DNA of 64,000 nt from JALYTZ01 sp036559125 (GTDB taxonomy: Bacteria; Vulcanimicrobiota; Vulcanimicrobiia; Vulcanimicrobiales; Vulcanimicrobiaceae), in the NCBI GenBank assembly GCA_036559125.1, contig DATBTT010000053.1, forward strand, positions 62,001 through 126,000. Direction: 5' to 3'. The notes beneath the pieces are model-generated. The model was not told the DNA's origin. It ran no database searches and saw only the letters and a list, made by a program, of their open reading frames with translations. This document shows positions 41,632 through 49,877 of the stretch, piece by piece. The first letter of the stretch is position 1, and every line of letters starts with the position of its first letter. The translations under genes and the position numbers were made by a program.

Positions 41632-43350
41632 CTAGGCGATTTTGGCTTCTTCGCGGCTTACCGCTGAAGCGAGCAGCGTCTTGTACCCGATGGTTGGAAA
41701 CAGCACGGTGACAAGGTCTTTCTCAGCGCGTTCCACAGTGCCTTGTCCCCATTTTGGGTGGAACACGACGTCGGCGATGCGATAGCCCGAGTTCGGCGGC
41801 GCGATCTGCCCTTGCGGGGTTTGATTGGCTGCAACGGCGGCCGGCGCCTTAAGGGCGCGCAAACAGTTGTCGCACGCGCCGCAGCGTGGCCGATCGTAGT
41901 CTTCGCCGAAATAATTGAGAATGAACTTGCGCCGGCACGCTCGCGTTTCGGCGTACTGCAGCATCATCGCGAGTTTGCTCTGATCGTACGACTTTTTCGT
42001 TTCGTAACTAGCGAGATTGAGGACGAGGTCCCTGTTCGCGCGCGCTTCGTCGGTTAGCGCGTACTTGGAGCGGCTCGGCGTTTCGATGAACCCACCCTTC
42101 TTGAGTAGCGCGAGAATGACTTTGAGTTTGGTGAGCGGGAGCTGCAATATCTTGCGCAGGTCGGTCATCGAAACGCCGCCCTCCTGCGTTCCGAAAATCT
42201 CGAGCGTACCGAACGTCTTCTGAACCTCTTCGATATCCGGATATTTACCCGTAAGGAAGTAGTTCTGCACTCGCGTGTCGCTCATGCGGTAGATGAGAAT
42301 GCACTTTGAGGCGAGCCCGTCCCGTCCGGCGCGGCCGGCTTCTTGCGTGTAGGCTTCTACCGAACCCGGGAGATCGTAGTGCACGACGAATCGAATGTTC
42401 GGTTTGTCGATGCCCAGGCCGAACGCATTGGTTGCGACGACCGCGCGAATGTGCTCGTCCATGAAGAGTTCGTGAACGGACGTACGGTCTTGCTTCTGCA
42501 GTTTCGAATGGTACACTGCGGCCGGCACGTCGAGCTGGTCGTGCAAATATTTCTGTACTTCGAGCGCGTTCTTGATCGTCGCGGTGTAGATGATGCCGGT
42601 ACCCTCGAGTTCCCCGGTCAAGAACAATTGCCGCAAAATCTTGAGTTTATCGGCCTCTTTCTCCGCGCGCCGAACGTCGTAAACTAGATTGGGCCGGTCG
42701 AATCCTTTGACGATGGGCTTTACGGCCGGAATGCCGAGTTGATGGAGGATGTCTTCGCGGACGGCCGGCGTTGCCGTGGCGGTTAGCGCCAAAACCGTCG
42801 GATGGCCGAGCTTTTCGATGACGTGCCCGAGCGCCAAGTAGGCCGGTCGAAAGTCGTGGCCCCACTGGCTGATACAATGCGCCTCGTCGACGACGAAGAG
42901 CGGTACGTGAAGTTGTTGCAGTATGTGCAAAAACGCGTCGTCTTCGAGCTTTTCGGGGGTGACGAATACGACCTTGATGGTGCCGCCGCGAATCCGGGCG
43001 ACCGCCGCTGCTTCCTGATCTTCGGAGAGCGTCGAGTTAAGGGCCACGACTTCGGTCACGCCGCGATCGCGCAGCATGTCGAGCTGATCTTTCATCAGTG
43101 CGATGAGTGGAGAAACGACGACGGTCGTCCCATCCAATAGTAAAGCCGGCAGTTGGTAGGTCAGGCTCTTTCCAGCGCCGGTAGCCAGAATGGCGAGGGT
43201 GTCCTGTCCCTCGATGACGCGCCCGACAACTTCCTCTTGGCCGGGTTGGAACGAGTCGAAACCGAACTTCTCTCGAAGCGCAGCTCGTAAGTCCACGGTA
43301 TCTCCCACTTGGGTCGCCGGCACGCCCGGTCGTGCCGCCAGACGATGCAT
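41632..43350 (-). CDS. recQ: RecQ-type ATP-dependent DNA helicase with a UvrD-tudor-like tail
   Basis: A 572-residue SF2 helicase of the RecQ family. FGFDSFQPGQEEVV, Walker A ATGAGKSLTYQLPALL, VVSPLIALMKDQ, the box FVVDEAHCISQWGHDFRPAY and GRAGRDG are all present. The zinc-binding region has CRRKFILNYFGEDYDRPRCG, then ACDNC. No HRDC domain is seen. Instead the tail has VVFHPKWGQGTVERAEKDLV followed by TVLFPTIGYKTLLAS, which resembles the tudor-like C-terminus of UvrD/PcrA. The gene is divergent from dnaX across a short gap. Confidence 0.92.
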   Translation of the reverse strand: MHRLAARPGVPATQVGDTVDLRAALREKFGFDSFQPGQEEVVGRVIEGQDTLAILATGAGKSLTYQLPALLLDGTTVVVSPLIALMKDQLDMLRDRGVTEVVALNSTLSEDQEAAAVARIRGGTIKVVFVTPEKLEDDAFLHILQQLHVPLFVVDEAHCISQWGHDFRPAYLALGHVIEKLGHPTVLALTATATPAVREDILHQLGIPAVKPIVKGFDRPNLVYDVRRAEKEADKLKILRQLFLTGELEGTGIIYTATIKNALEVQKYLHDQLDVPAAVYHSKLQKQDRTSVHELFMDEHIRAVVATNAFGLGIDKPNIRFVVHYDLPGSVEAYTQEAGRAGRDGLASKCILIYRMSDTRVQNYFLTGKYPDIEEVQKTFGTLEIFGTQEGGVSMTDLRKILQLPLTKLKVILALLKKGGFIETPSRSKYALTDEARANRDLVLNLASYETKKSYDQSKLAMMLQYAETRACRRKFILNYFGEDYDRPRCGACDNCLRALKAPAAVAANQTPQGQIAPPNSGYRIADVVFHPKWGQGTVERAEKDLVTVLFPTIGYKTLLASAVSREEAKIA

Positions 43351-43439
43351 TCCCCTCCTCTATAACGCATAGAGAAGTGGCGACGATTCAGGTATACCCT
43401 GCGGCAGGCGCTCTGAAACGTCCTAAAGTACCAAAGGAC

Positions 43440-45026
43440 GTGTCCCTTTATCGAACCTGGCGCCCAAAGACCTTCGCCGATCTCGTCGGCCAAGACGCGG
43501 TAGTCCGCACGCTCTCGAGCGCGATCGAGAGCGGAAAACTCGCGCACGCGTATCTCTTCTCCGGGCCCCGCGGCTCGGGCAAGACGTCGGCGGCAAAGAT
43601 TCTCGCGCGCTGCATCGACTGCATCAACGGCCCAACGCCTACTCCCGACAACACGTGCGACTTCTGCCAGGCAATGCTTGCCGGCACGGCGCTGGACGTG
43701 TTGGAAATAGACGCGGCCAGCAATCGCGGAATCGACGAAATTCGCGCGCTTCGCGATGCCGTAAAGTTCGCGCCCTCGGCGATGCGCATGAAAGTCTACA
43801 TCATCGACGAGGCGCACATGCTCACCAAAGAAGGCGCCAACGCGTTCTTGAAGACCCTCGAGGAGCCACCCGCGCACGCCGTCTTCATCCTGGCTACGAC
43901 CGAGCCCGAAAAATTGCCCGTCACGATCCTCTCGCGCTGCCAACGGTACGCCTTCCGGCGGATCTCGATCCCGGTGATGATCGAGCGCATGCGCGAAATC
44001 GCGAAGGCGGAGGGAATCGCCATCGACGACGCGGCCCTCTCGGCGATCGCATATCGCGCCGACGGTGGCCTGCGCGATGCTCTTACGATGCTCGAGCAAG
44101 CTGCGGCGTTTTCGGACGGCGAGATCGGCAGCGCGACCATCGACGTCGCGTTTGGGGCGAGCGGGCGCAATTCCGCGCGCGCCTTGGTCGAACGCACCCT
44201 CGCCCGGGATGCCGCCGGCATGCTGGCCGCGATCGACGAGGCGAGCGACGCCGGAACCGACATGCAGGTTCTCACGCGTAGTCTGATTGCTGAATTTCGT
44301 AACCTGCTCGTGGGTCGCATCGACCCCGGCTTGCTCGCGCGGGACTTGGCTCCGGAAGACGCGCAGCTCGCAGCGCAGCGCGCGGGAGGCCTCGTGCAGG
44401 CGCAACTCATTCGCGCGCTGCGTCTATTGACCGAGGCGCTCGCGACGGGGCGCAGTTCGGGACACCCGCGCCTCGAGTTGGAAACCGCGCTCTTGCGTTT
44501 CATATTAGCGGCTGAGGATCCCACGCTCGACGCGCTCTCGGCCCGCATCGCCGCATTGGAAGGGGGCGCGCCCGCCGCGCCGGTTCCGGAACCGCCGGCG
44601 GTGATTTCCGAACCCGTCCCCGTAGCGCAGCCGGAACGGGGCGGCGAAGGCGAGGTGAGCATTCAAAAAGTGCGCGCCGCCTGGCAATCGATTCGCACCA
44701 AAGTCGAAAGTGAGAAGCAGTCTCTACGCACGCAGTTATCCCGAGCGGTGCCCGACGCGATTGACGGCAACGCGCTCGTCATCAAATTGCCGAACTCGCT
44801 GATGGCCGATATCCTTAAAGACAACGCCAAAATCATCGAGGCGGCGATCGCCGAGGTCGTCGGCGCCCCGCTGCGAACCTCATTCCGTGTCGACGGCGCG
44901 ACCGCACCGGCGACGCGCGGCAAGAGCGGTGCGGCGGTTGCTGCGGTTGCTGCGGTAGCGTCCGCGCAGCCCGATGAAGATCCGGACCAACTATTCTCGT
45001 ACTTGAATGAAAGAATCAAAGAATGA
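43440..45026 (+). CDS. dnaX: DNA polymerase III gamma/tau subunit
   Basis: The clamp-loader ATPase. I choose the GTG at 43440 (SLYRTWRPKTFADLVGQ), which matches the family start and gives 528 residues. A GTG at 43377 in frame is possible and gives 21 more. Walker A FSGPRGSGKTSAAKIL, the zinc-binding cysteines (CIDC...CDFCQ), DEAHMLTKEGANAFLKTLEE and ILSRCQRYAF are all typical. The C-terminal part has a short domain III and a Pro/Ala linker. The gene leads an operon with ebfC and recR, the usual trio. Confidence 0.95.
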   Translation: MSLYRTWRPKTFADLVGQDAVVRTLSSAIESGKLAHAYLFSGPRGSGKTSAAKILARCIDCINGPTPTPDNTCDFCQAMLAGTALDVLEIDAASNRGIDEIRALRDAVKFAPSAMRMKVYIIDEAHMLTKEGANAFLKTLEEPPAHAVFILATTEPEKLPVTILSRCQRYAFRRISIPVMIERMREIAKAEGIAIDDAALSAIAYRADGGLRDALTMLEQAAAFSDGEIGSATIDVAFGASGRNSARALVERTLARDAAGMLAAIDEASDAGTDMQVLTRSLIAEFRNLLVGRIDPGLLARDLAPEDAQLAAQRAGGLVQAQLIRALRLLTEALATGRSSGHPRLELETALLRFILAAEDPTLDALSARIAALEGGAPAAPVPEPPAVISEPVPVAQPERGGEGEVSIQKVRAAWQSIRTKVESEKQSLRTQLSRAVPDAIDGNALVIKLPNSLMADILKDNAKIIEAAIAEVVGAPLRTSFRVDGATAPATRGKSGAAVAAVAAVASAQPDEDPDQLFSYLNERIKE

Positions 45027-45331
45027 ACCAGGCGCAATTGATGCAGCAGATGCGTAAGATGCAACAAGAAATGTCGGCGGCGCAAGAAGAGCTTGCCGCA
45101 ACCGTCGTCACCGGCTCGGCCGCCGGCGGTAGCGTGCAGGTGGAGATGACGTGCGACCACCGCGTCAAGAGCCTAAAAATCGCGAAGGAAGCCATCGATC
45201 CGGAGGACGCGGAGACGCTCGAAGATCTGGTGGTGGTTGCGCTCAACGATGCGCTGAAAAACGTGGAGGCGACGGCGGCCGGCCGCATGGGCCGGGTTAC
45301 CGGCGGCGTGCGAATTCCCGGCCTGACGTAA
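45023..45331 (+). CDS. Nucleoid-associated protein YbaB/EbfC
   Basis: A 102-residue YbaB/EbfC-family DNA-binding protein. MNQAQLMQQMRKMQQEMSAA is the typical coiled start, and the ATVVTGSAAGGSVQVEMTCD strand region and LEDLVVVALNDAL helix follow. It forms dimers and coats DNA. The gene overlaps dnaX by four bases and precedes recR, the conserved dnaX-ybaB-recR order. Confidence 0.95.
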   Translation: MNQAQLMQQMRKMQQEMSAAQEELAATVVTGSAAGGSVQVEMTCDHRVKSLKIAKEAIDPEDAETLEDLVVVALNDALKNVEATAAGRMGRVTGGVRIPGLT

Positions 45332-45339
45332 GCCCGGCC

Positions 45340-45948
45340 GTGCCGAACTCCGGTTCCATCGCCGGCCCCGTCGCGGCGCTGATCAACGAGTTCAGCAAAC
45401 TTCCGACGGTAGGCCCGAAGACGGCCGCGCGGTTGGTCTTCTATTTGCTCAATCGCCCACGCAACGAGGCGCAGTCGCTCGCCGAAGCGATCCTCGCCGT
45501 CAAAGACAAGGTGCGGCTCTGCTCGCGCTGTTTTTCGATTACCGAAGACGATCCGTGCCCGATCTGCACCGACGAGCGTCGCGATGCAAAAGCGTTGTGC
45601 GTGGTTGCCGAAGCAAAGGACATCTACGCGCTCGAACGCACGTCGGCATACAAGGGCCGCTATCACGTCTTGGGCGGACTCATCTCGCCGATGGACGGCA
45701 TCGGCCCCGCGCAATTACGCGTGAAGGAATTGATCGAGCGAATTCACGCCGAGGCCCCGGCCGAGATCATCATCGCGACCAATCCCAATGCCGAGGGCGA
45801 GGCGACCGCGCTCTATCTCTCGCGACTCATAACGCCCATCGGCGTGAGCGTGACGCGACTGGCCTACGGTTTGCCGATCGGCGGCGACCTCGATTACGCC
45901 GACGAACTAACGCTGGCCAAAGCTCTCGAAGGCCGTCGCACGTTGTAA
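45340..45948 (+). CDS. recR: Recombination protein RecR
   Basis: RecR works with RecF and RecO to load RecA at gaps. The GTG start at 45340 gives 202 residues. FSKLPTVGPKTAARLVFYLL is the helix-hairpin-helix, C-x2-C...C-x2-C (LCSRCFSITEDDPCPICTDE) is the zinc finger and LCVVAEAKDIYALERT begins the TOPRIM domain. The protein ends near TRLAYGLPIGGDLDYADELT. recF is also in the window (11028). Confidence 0.96.
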   Translation: MPNSGSIAGPVAALINEFSKLPTVGPKTAARLVFYLLNRPRNEAQSLAEAILAVKDKVRLCSRCFSITEDDPCPICTDERRDAKALCVVAEAKDIYALERTSAYKGRYHVLGGLISPMDGIGPAQLRVKELIERIHAEAPAEIIIATNPNAEGEATALYLSRLITPIGVSVTRLAYGLPIGGDLDYADELTLAKALEGRRTL

Positions 45949-45957
45949 CGTGGACCG

Positions 45958-46590
45958 TTACAGCGCTTCGAGGGCGCCCGCATAGCGGAAGCCGAGGGCC
46001 GCGATCTGGCCGCGCGAAATTGCTTGCACTTCCAGCGGTTCGGTTTCGGGATCGCCGAGTTCGTACGCGATATGCGCTCCCCACGCGAAGGTGCCTTCGT
46101 CGAAATAACGCAGCAGCGCGTCGTGCATCGCGAGCGCGGTATGATTGTCGCGCTTGGCTTCGCGCCACTGCGTCAAGAACGCGCGCGCATCCGCCGGCGG
46201 CGCGCCCTTGCGGGTTACGCCGATCGTCTTCCAGCGGTCCCAAAACCAATTCGCGGTGGTCTCGTCCATGCGCTCGGTCGCAAAGTCTTCGATAAAGAGT
46301 TTGCCGTCGGACCGCAAGAGATCGGCGATGCGCGTCAGCGAGCCGTCGAGATCGTTCAAATGGTGCAGCACGCGCTGCAGCACGACCGCGTCGAAGGTGC
46401 GCGCGGGGGGCGAAAAGGCCTCGAAGCTCAAGGTTAATACCCCCGATTCCGCTTCCGCCAGCGGATCGATGCCCAGACAGTCATGACCCGCCCGGGCGAG
46501 CGAGCGGGTAAGTTCTCCTGCGCCCGCACCGATCTCCAATATCCTGGAAGGACGGTGCAGACGTTCGAGCACGAAGTCGCTGAAGGTCAT
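45958..46590 (-). CDS. SAM-dependent methyltransferase (class I)
   Basis: A 210-residue class I methyltransferase. SRILEIGAGAGELTRSLARA is the SAM-binding motif I, LGIDPL ends strand 2, and FDAVVLQRVLHHLNDLDGSL with SDGKLFIEDFATER gives motifs of strands 4 and 5. The substrate cannot be read from the sequence. Convergent with recR (9-base gap) and divergent from the membrane protein gene at 46672. Confidence 0.78.
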   Translation of the reverse strand: MTFSDFVLERLHRPSRILEIGAGAGELTRSLARAGHDCLGIDPLAEAESGVLTLSFEAFSPPARTFDAVVLQRVLHHLNDLDGSLTRIADLLRSDGKLFIEDFATERMDETTANWFWDRWKTIGVTRKGAPPADARAFLTQWREAKRDNHTALAMHDALLRYFDEGTFAWGAHIAYELGDPETEPLEVQAISRGQIAALGFRYAGALEAL

Positions 46591-46646
46591 TGCTCGTTAG
46601 AGCCGGCTGGGGAAGGGGCCGGTTGCATCGCTTGCGGCGCTCAATT

Positions 46647-46663
46647 ACTTTGTGATACAAAGT
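46647..46663. promoter_or_regulatory. Palindromic operator-like site ahead of the membrane protein/regulator pair
   Basis: ACTTTGT-GAT-ACAAAGT is a perfect seven-base inverted repeat with a three-base centre, ending nine bases before the ATG at 46672. The downstream operon encodes a winged-helix regulator. The site is the sort of place where such a protein would repress its own operon. It could also serve the divergent methyltransferase. Binding is inferred, not shown. Confidence 0.62.
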
Positions 46664-46671
46664 ATGGGAAT

Positions 46672-47277
46672 ATGACGGACATCGAACGCGCTTTAGCCGA
46701 CATCGCGGAGGTTCGCGAACGCCTCGGCCACGCGCAGCGCTTCAAAGGGTACTCGGGTATCGCCGCGGCGATCTCCGGGCTTTTCGCGCTCGCCGCCGGC
46801 GTGGTGCAATTCGCGCTGGTTCCTCATCCACACGGCGTGCCCGCAGGCCATCTATATTTTGCTATTTGGTTCGTCTGCTGCGCCGCGGCCGTCGCCGTCA
46901 ACTATGGGGCGATCGCCCACTGGTACGTCAACGATGCCACCGCTCGAGACCGCTGGCAAACGGCAACGGTCGGATTCTCGATGCTTCCCGCGCTCGTGCT
47001 GGGCGCCGCGCTATCTGCGGCGTTCTTGCTTGCGAATTCGTTTACGTACCTGCCCGGCGTGTGGTATGCGTGTTACGGCGTGGGTCTGTTTGCGTCGCGC
47101 ACGATGCTGCCGCGTGCGGTCGCGCCCATTGCGGCGGCATTCGGATTGCTCGGAACCGCCCTGTTCTTCGTCCCCGCATCGATTTCGCTCGGGTGGTGGG
47201 TGCTGCCGTTCGGCTTCGGGATCGGACAGATCGCCATCGGCGTTTTCGTTATGCGCGAACGCAAGGTGCGCGCGTGA
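46672..47277 (+). CDS. Multi-pass membrane protein, partner of a winged-helix regulator
   Basis: From the ATG at 46672 the protein has 201 residues and about six hydrophobic segments: one near GYSGIAAAISGLFALAAGVV, then FAIWFVCCAAAVAVNYGAI, then LPALVLGAALSAAFLLANSF and three more. No known transport or enzyme motif is visible. It overlaps the next gene, a winged-helix DNA-binding protein, by four bases. This pairing with a palindromic site in front suggests that the regulator controls the amount of this protein. An in-frame extension upstream is possible but would run through the operator. Confidence 0.65.
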   Translation: MTDIERALADIAEVRERLGHAQRFKGYSGIAAAISGLFALAAGVVQFALVPHPHGVPAGHLYFAIWFVCCAAAVAVNYGAIAHWYVNDATARDRWQTATVGFSMLPALVLGAALSAAFLLANSFTYLPGVWYACYGVGLFASRTMLPRAVAPIAAAFGLLGTALFFVPASISLGWWVLPFGFGIGQIAIGVFVMRERKVRA

Positions 47278-47642
47278 CGGCGCCGTTCGCATTTTCCGGC
47301 CTGGACCGCGTCTTTCACGAGCGCGGAAGGTTGGCGATTTGCAGCGCGCTGGTCGGCAATCCCGACGGCGCCACCTTCACGCACTTACAAGAGGTCTGCG
47401 ATTTAACCGACGGCAATCTCAACCGGCACTTGCACGCGTTGGGCGAGATGGGCATCGTCGAAACGACGCGCGTCACCGGACGTGGGCGCCCGCAAACGAT
47501 CGTGCGAATTACCTCCGGCGGACGCGAGCGTTTTCTCGCCTACATCGACGAGCTCGAAGCGATCGTGCGCGACGTTCAGCGCGCGCGCAAAGCTAAGGGA
47601 TCGCCGACGCGCACCGTTCCGGCCAACTCCACGTCGCAGTAG
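47274..47642 (+). CDS. Winged-helix transcriptional regulator (PF13601-like, MarR/PadR type)
   Basis: From the GTG at 47274 the protein has 122 residues. FHERGRLAICSALVGNPDGA begins the winged helix, TFTHLQEVCDLTDGNLNRHL is the likely helix-turn-helix, and MGIVETTRVTGRGRPQTIVR forms the wing. This matches the small winged-helix family often paired with a membrane protein. It probably binds the palindrome at 46647-46663. Its last 67 bases overlap the end of the convergent MOSC gene. Confidence 0.78.
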   Translation: MTAPFAFSGLDRVFHERGRLAICSALVGNPDGATFTHLQEVCDLTDGNLNRHLHALGEMGIVETTRVTGRGRPQTIVRITSGGRERFLAYIDELEAIVRDVQRARKAKGSPTRTVPANSTSQ

Positions 47643-48220
47643 ATCCCCATGACGTTCGCGCGTTGCGTCGCGACGTAGCGCAGCACTTCGTCCTCGCGTT
47701 CGCCGGTCCGGACGTCGTACGTCGTGGTGACGCACCGGCCGATGGTCGAACGCACGCGTAAGACCGCGTTTCCGAGTTCGAGGACGGCGCCGATGAGGTC
47801 GTCCTCAGGGTGCGCGAAACCGTCGTTCGCGCGCACGTAGAAGTTGGGGCGCCAGCGCAACGGATCGAGCGCGTTTCCCAGGGCGGCGGAGACTTCGTCG
47901 ATCCAGCGGTCGACCACCAATGAGATCGGGGCGTCGTCGAAGACGTGCTGGCGTTCGGGAGCCGCGCTATACCGTACCGTCACCGCGGCTTCGGCGGCAT
48001 AGCGCGCAGCCTGGCCGAGGTCGGCGGTGAGGTGCAGGCGATTGTTTTCCTTGCCGCGATACGGTTTGCCCGTGCGCGCGTGCTCCGAGGTGACGTAGAG
48101 CGCGCCGGCGCGATCGCCCGGAAGACCGTCGAGCGCGACGTCGGTCTGCGCGAGCGGCTGCGCCGCGAGACTCTTTACCGGATATCGCCAAATGGCCGCG
48201 AGGCTCCCCAAGGTCTCCAT
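47576..48220 (-). CDS. MOSC-domain (mARC/YcbX-type) protein
   Basis: A 214-residue protein with the MOSC beta-barrel pattern: IWRYPVKSLAAQPLAQTDV at the start, RWRPNFYVRANDGFAHPEDD in the middle, and GRCVTTTYDVRTGEREDEVL near the C-terminus, where the Cys can bind a molybdenum cofactor. YcbX/mARC enzymes reduce N-hydroxylated compounds. It lacks a ferredoxin domain and so is short. Its 3' end overlaps that of the regulator gene by 67 bases, tail to tail. Confidence 0.82.
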   Translation of the reverse strand: METLGSLAAIWRYPVKSLAAQPLAQTDVALDGLPGDRAGALYVTSEHARTGKPYRGKENNRLHLTADLGQAARYAAEAAVTVRYSAAPERQHVFDDAPISLVVDRWIDEVSAALGNALDPLRWRPNFYVRANDGFAHPEDDLIGAVLELGNAVLRVRSTIGRCVTTTYDVRTGEREDEVLRYVATQRANVMGIYCDVELAGTVRVGDPLALRAR

Positions 48221-48273
48221 GGCGCATCACTACCATAGGAAGCCGGCGGAATCCTCAAGAAAGCGCCGCCTCG

Positions 48274-49215
48274 ATGAGCGTCGCCGCCGATCCGATACAG
48301 CTTCGGCCATTGGGCCTTGGGGAAATCTTCGATCGTGCAGTAACGCTGTACGTCCGGAACTTCGCCGGATTTTCGATCATCGCGCTCTTTTTGCTGGTTC
48401 CGATCAGCATCGCCAATTATTTCGCGCTCAACGACTCGACCTCGATGACCGCGCTCTTGCAGCAGATGCAACATCCGCATCCGGGCGCGACGCCGGCGCT
48501 TCCGTTCTCGCCGGCGCTGGTATGGCTCATAGCAATCGGCGTCGTCTTGACTCCATTCGCGAACGTCGCCACGGCCACCGGAGTTGCGCGCTTGTACGCC
48601 CGCGATTCCGTCGACTGGCGCCGTTGCTACGGCAGCGCGCTGCGGCGCTGGCCGCAGATTTTACTCGTGTTGCTCGTTCAAATCGCGATCTTCGCGGGGG
48701 CGGCCATAGCCGGGGCACTCGGCGTCGGGATATGCGCGGGTTTGAGCGTCGCGCTCTTCGCCGCAGGCGCATTTGCCGGCGTAGTCGGCATCGTCGTGAC
48801 CGTCGCAGTCTTTTTCGCATGGCTTGCCGTTCTCTTGATGCTGTACCTTGCGGCGATGTTCATGTTCGACGCGGTCGCGATAGAAGCGGCGCCGCTACGC
48901 TCGTCGATCGCGTCGGGATTCGATCGCATTTTCAACCGCGTGGAATTCAAGAAAGCATTGCTCGTCGGCATCTCCGTCTTCGCGATCCAGCTGGGCTTTT
49001 TTATCATCGCGTCGATCGTCGTCGCCGTGCTCGAGTCGCTTGTTAAATCGCACGCGATCGACACGATCGCGCAAGGGGTGCTTTCGCTCTTGGCCACCAC
49101 CTTCTTAGCGGTTTTGATTGCCGTGTATTACTACGACGTGCGAGTTCGCCGGGAAGGACTCGATCTTCAGACGAGTGTCGAGCAAATGATCGCCGGTACG
49201 CAGCCGCAAGCGTGA
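48274..49215 (+). CDS. Multi-pass membrane protein, GPDP membrane-domain-like
   Basis: A 313-residue membrane protein. A cytoplasmic start with LRPLGLGEIFDRAVTLYVRN is followed by about six helices (SIIALFLLVPISIANYFAL, and further near residues 95, 140, 180, 240 and 280). The opening resembles the membrane domain of some glycerophosphodiester phosphodiesterases and other large integral-membrane families; I am not sure of the family. It is the first gene of the run that leads into the DUF4129-DUF4350-MoxR-DUF58 genes, overlapping the next by four bases. Confidence 0.5.
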   Translation: MSVAADPIQLRPLGLGEIFDRAVTLYVRNFAGFSIIALFLLVPISIANYFALNDSTSMTALLQQMQHPHPGATPALPFSPALVWLIAIGVVLTPFANVATATGVARLYARDSVDWRRCYGSALRRWPQILLVLLVQIAIFAGAAIAGALGVGICAGLSVALFAAGAFAGVVGIVVTVAVFFAWLAVLLMLYLAAMFMFDAVAIEAAPLRSSIASGFDRIFNRVEFKKALLVGISVFAIQLGFFIIASIVVAVLESLVKSHAIDTIAQGVLSLLATTFLAVLIAVYYYDVRVRREGLDLQTSVEQMIAGTQPQA

Positions 49216-49877
49216 CTGGGCGGTCGCCCGTCGCAGGTACGCCGCCGCACGATCCACACGCGTTGGCACGGGCGATTCTGCAATCGAAGCGCTACCACCT
49301 GAGCGCGCCTCACGTTGCCCAACGCCCTAAAACGTGGCTGCAGATCGCCTTCGATTGGGCGCGCGACGTGTACGACCGGTTGTTGCGCGCACTTACCGCG
49401 CACGTTCACGTTTCGCACGCGGCGGGCGTCGTTTTCGGCGGCGTCATCGTCGTCGCATTGCTCGCATTATTGCTCGTCGTCGTCTTGCGACTGACAGGCG
49501 TGCTGGTACCTGAAAAGCGCAACGCGATCGCGCGCGCCGCAACTGCGGGCGGCGCAGCCGACGCGCGTGGGCTGTACGACCGGAGCGTTCGCGCGGCCGC
49601 GGAGGGTGATTTCGAGCGCGCGGTGGTGCTGTTATTTGCCGCTACGCTTGCCGGGCTAAGCGGCCGCGGCATCGTGCGCGACGACGCGAGTGCGACCGTG
49701 GAAGAATTTTCGCGCGCGTTGCGGGCGAACGATCCCGCACGTGCGTCGCAATTCGAATCGATCGCGCAGCCTTTCACGGCGGTAGCCTATGCCGAACGCG
49801 CCGTGGGCGCGAGCGAATGGTCGAACGCCCATGCGGCTTTTTCCGAACTGCTCGGGCCGGTGCGCGATGCGGCCTAG
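49212..49877 (+). CDS. DUF4129-domain membrane protein
   Basis: A 221-residue protein with one central transmembrane helix (GVIVVALLALLLVVVLRLTG, about residue 80) and a cytoplasmic helical domain. The C-terminal AVAYAERAVGASEWSNAHAA matches the YGxxxxxxxxW end of DUF4129. Members are linked to MoxR and DUF58 genes and to transglutaminase-like proteins in other bacteria. It overlaps the previous gene by four bases and the next by eleven. Confidence 0.78.
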   Translation: MTGRSPVAGTPPHDPHALARAILQSKRYHLSAPHVAQRPKTWLQIAFDWARDVYDRLLRALTAHVHVSHAAGVVFGGVIVVALLALLLVVVLRLTGVLVPEKRNAIARAATAGGAADARGLYDRSVRAAAEGDFERAVVLLFAATLAGLSGRGIVRDDASATVEEFSRALRANDPARASQFESIAQPFTAVAYAERAVGASEWSNAHAAFSELLGPVRDAA

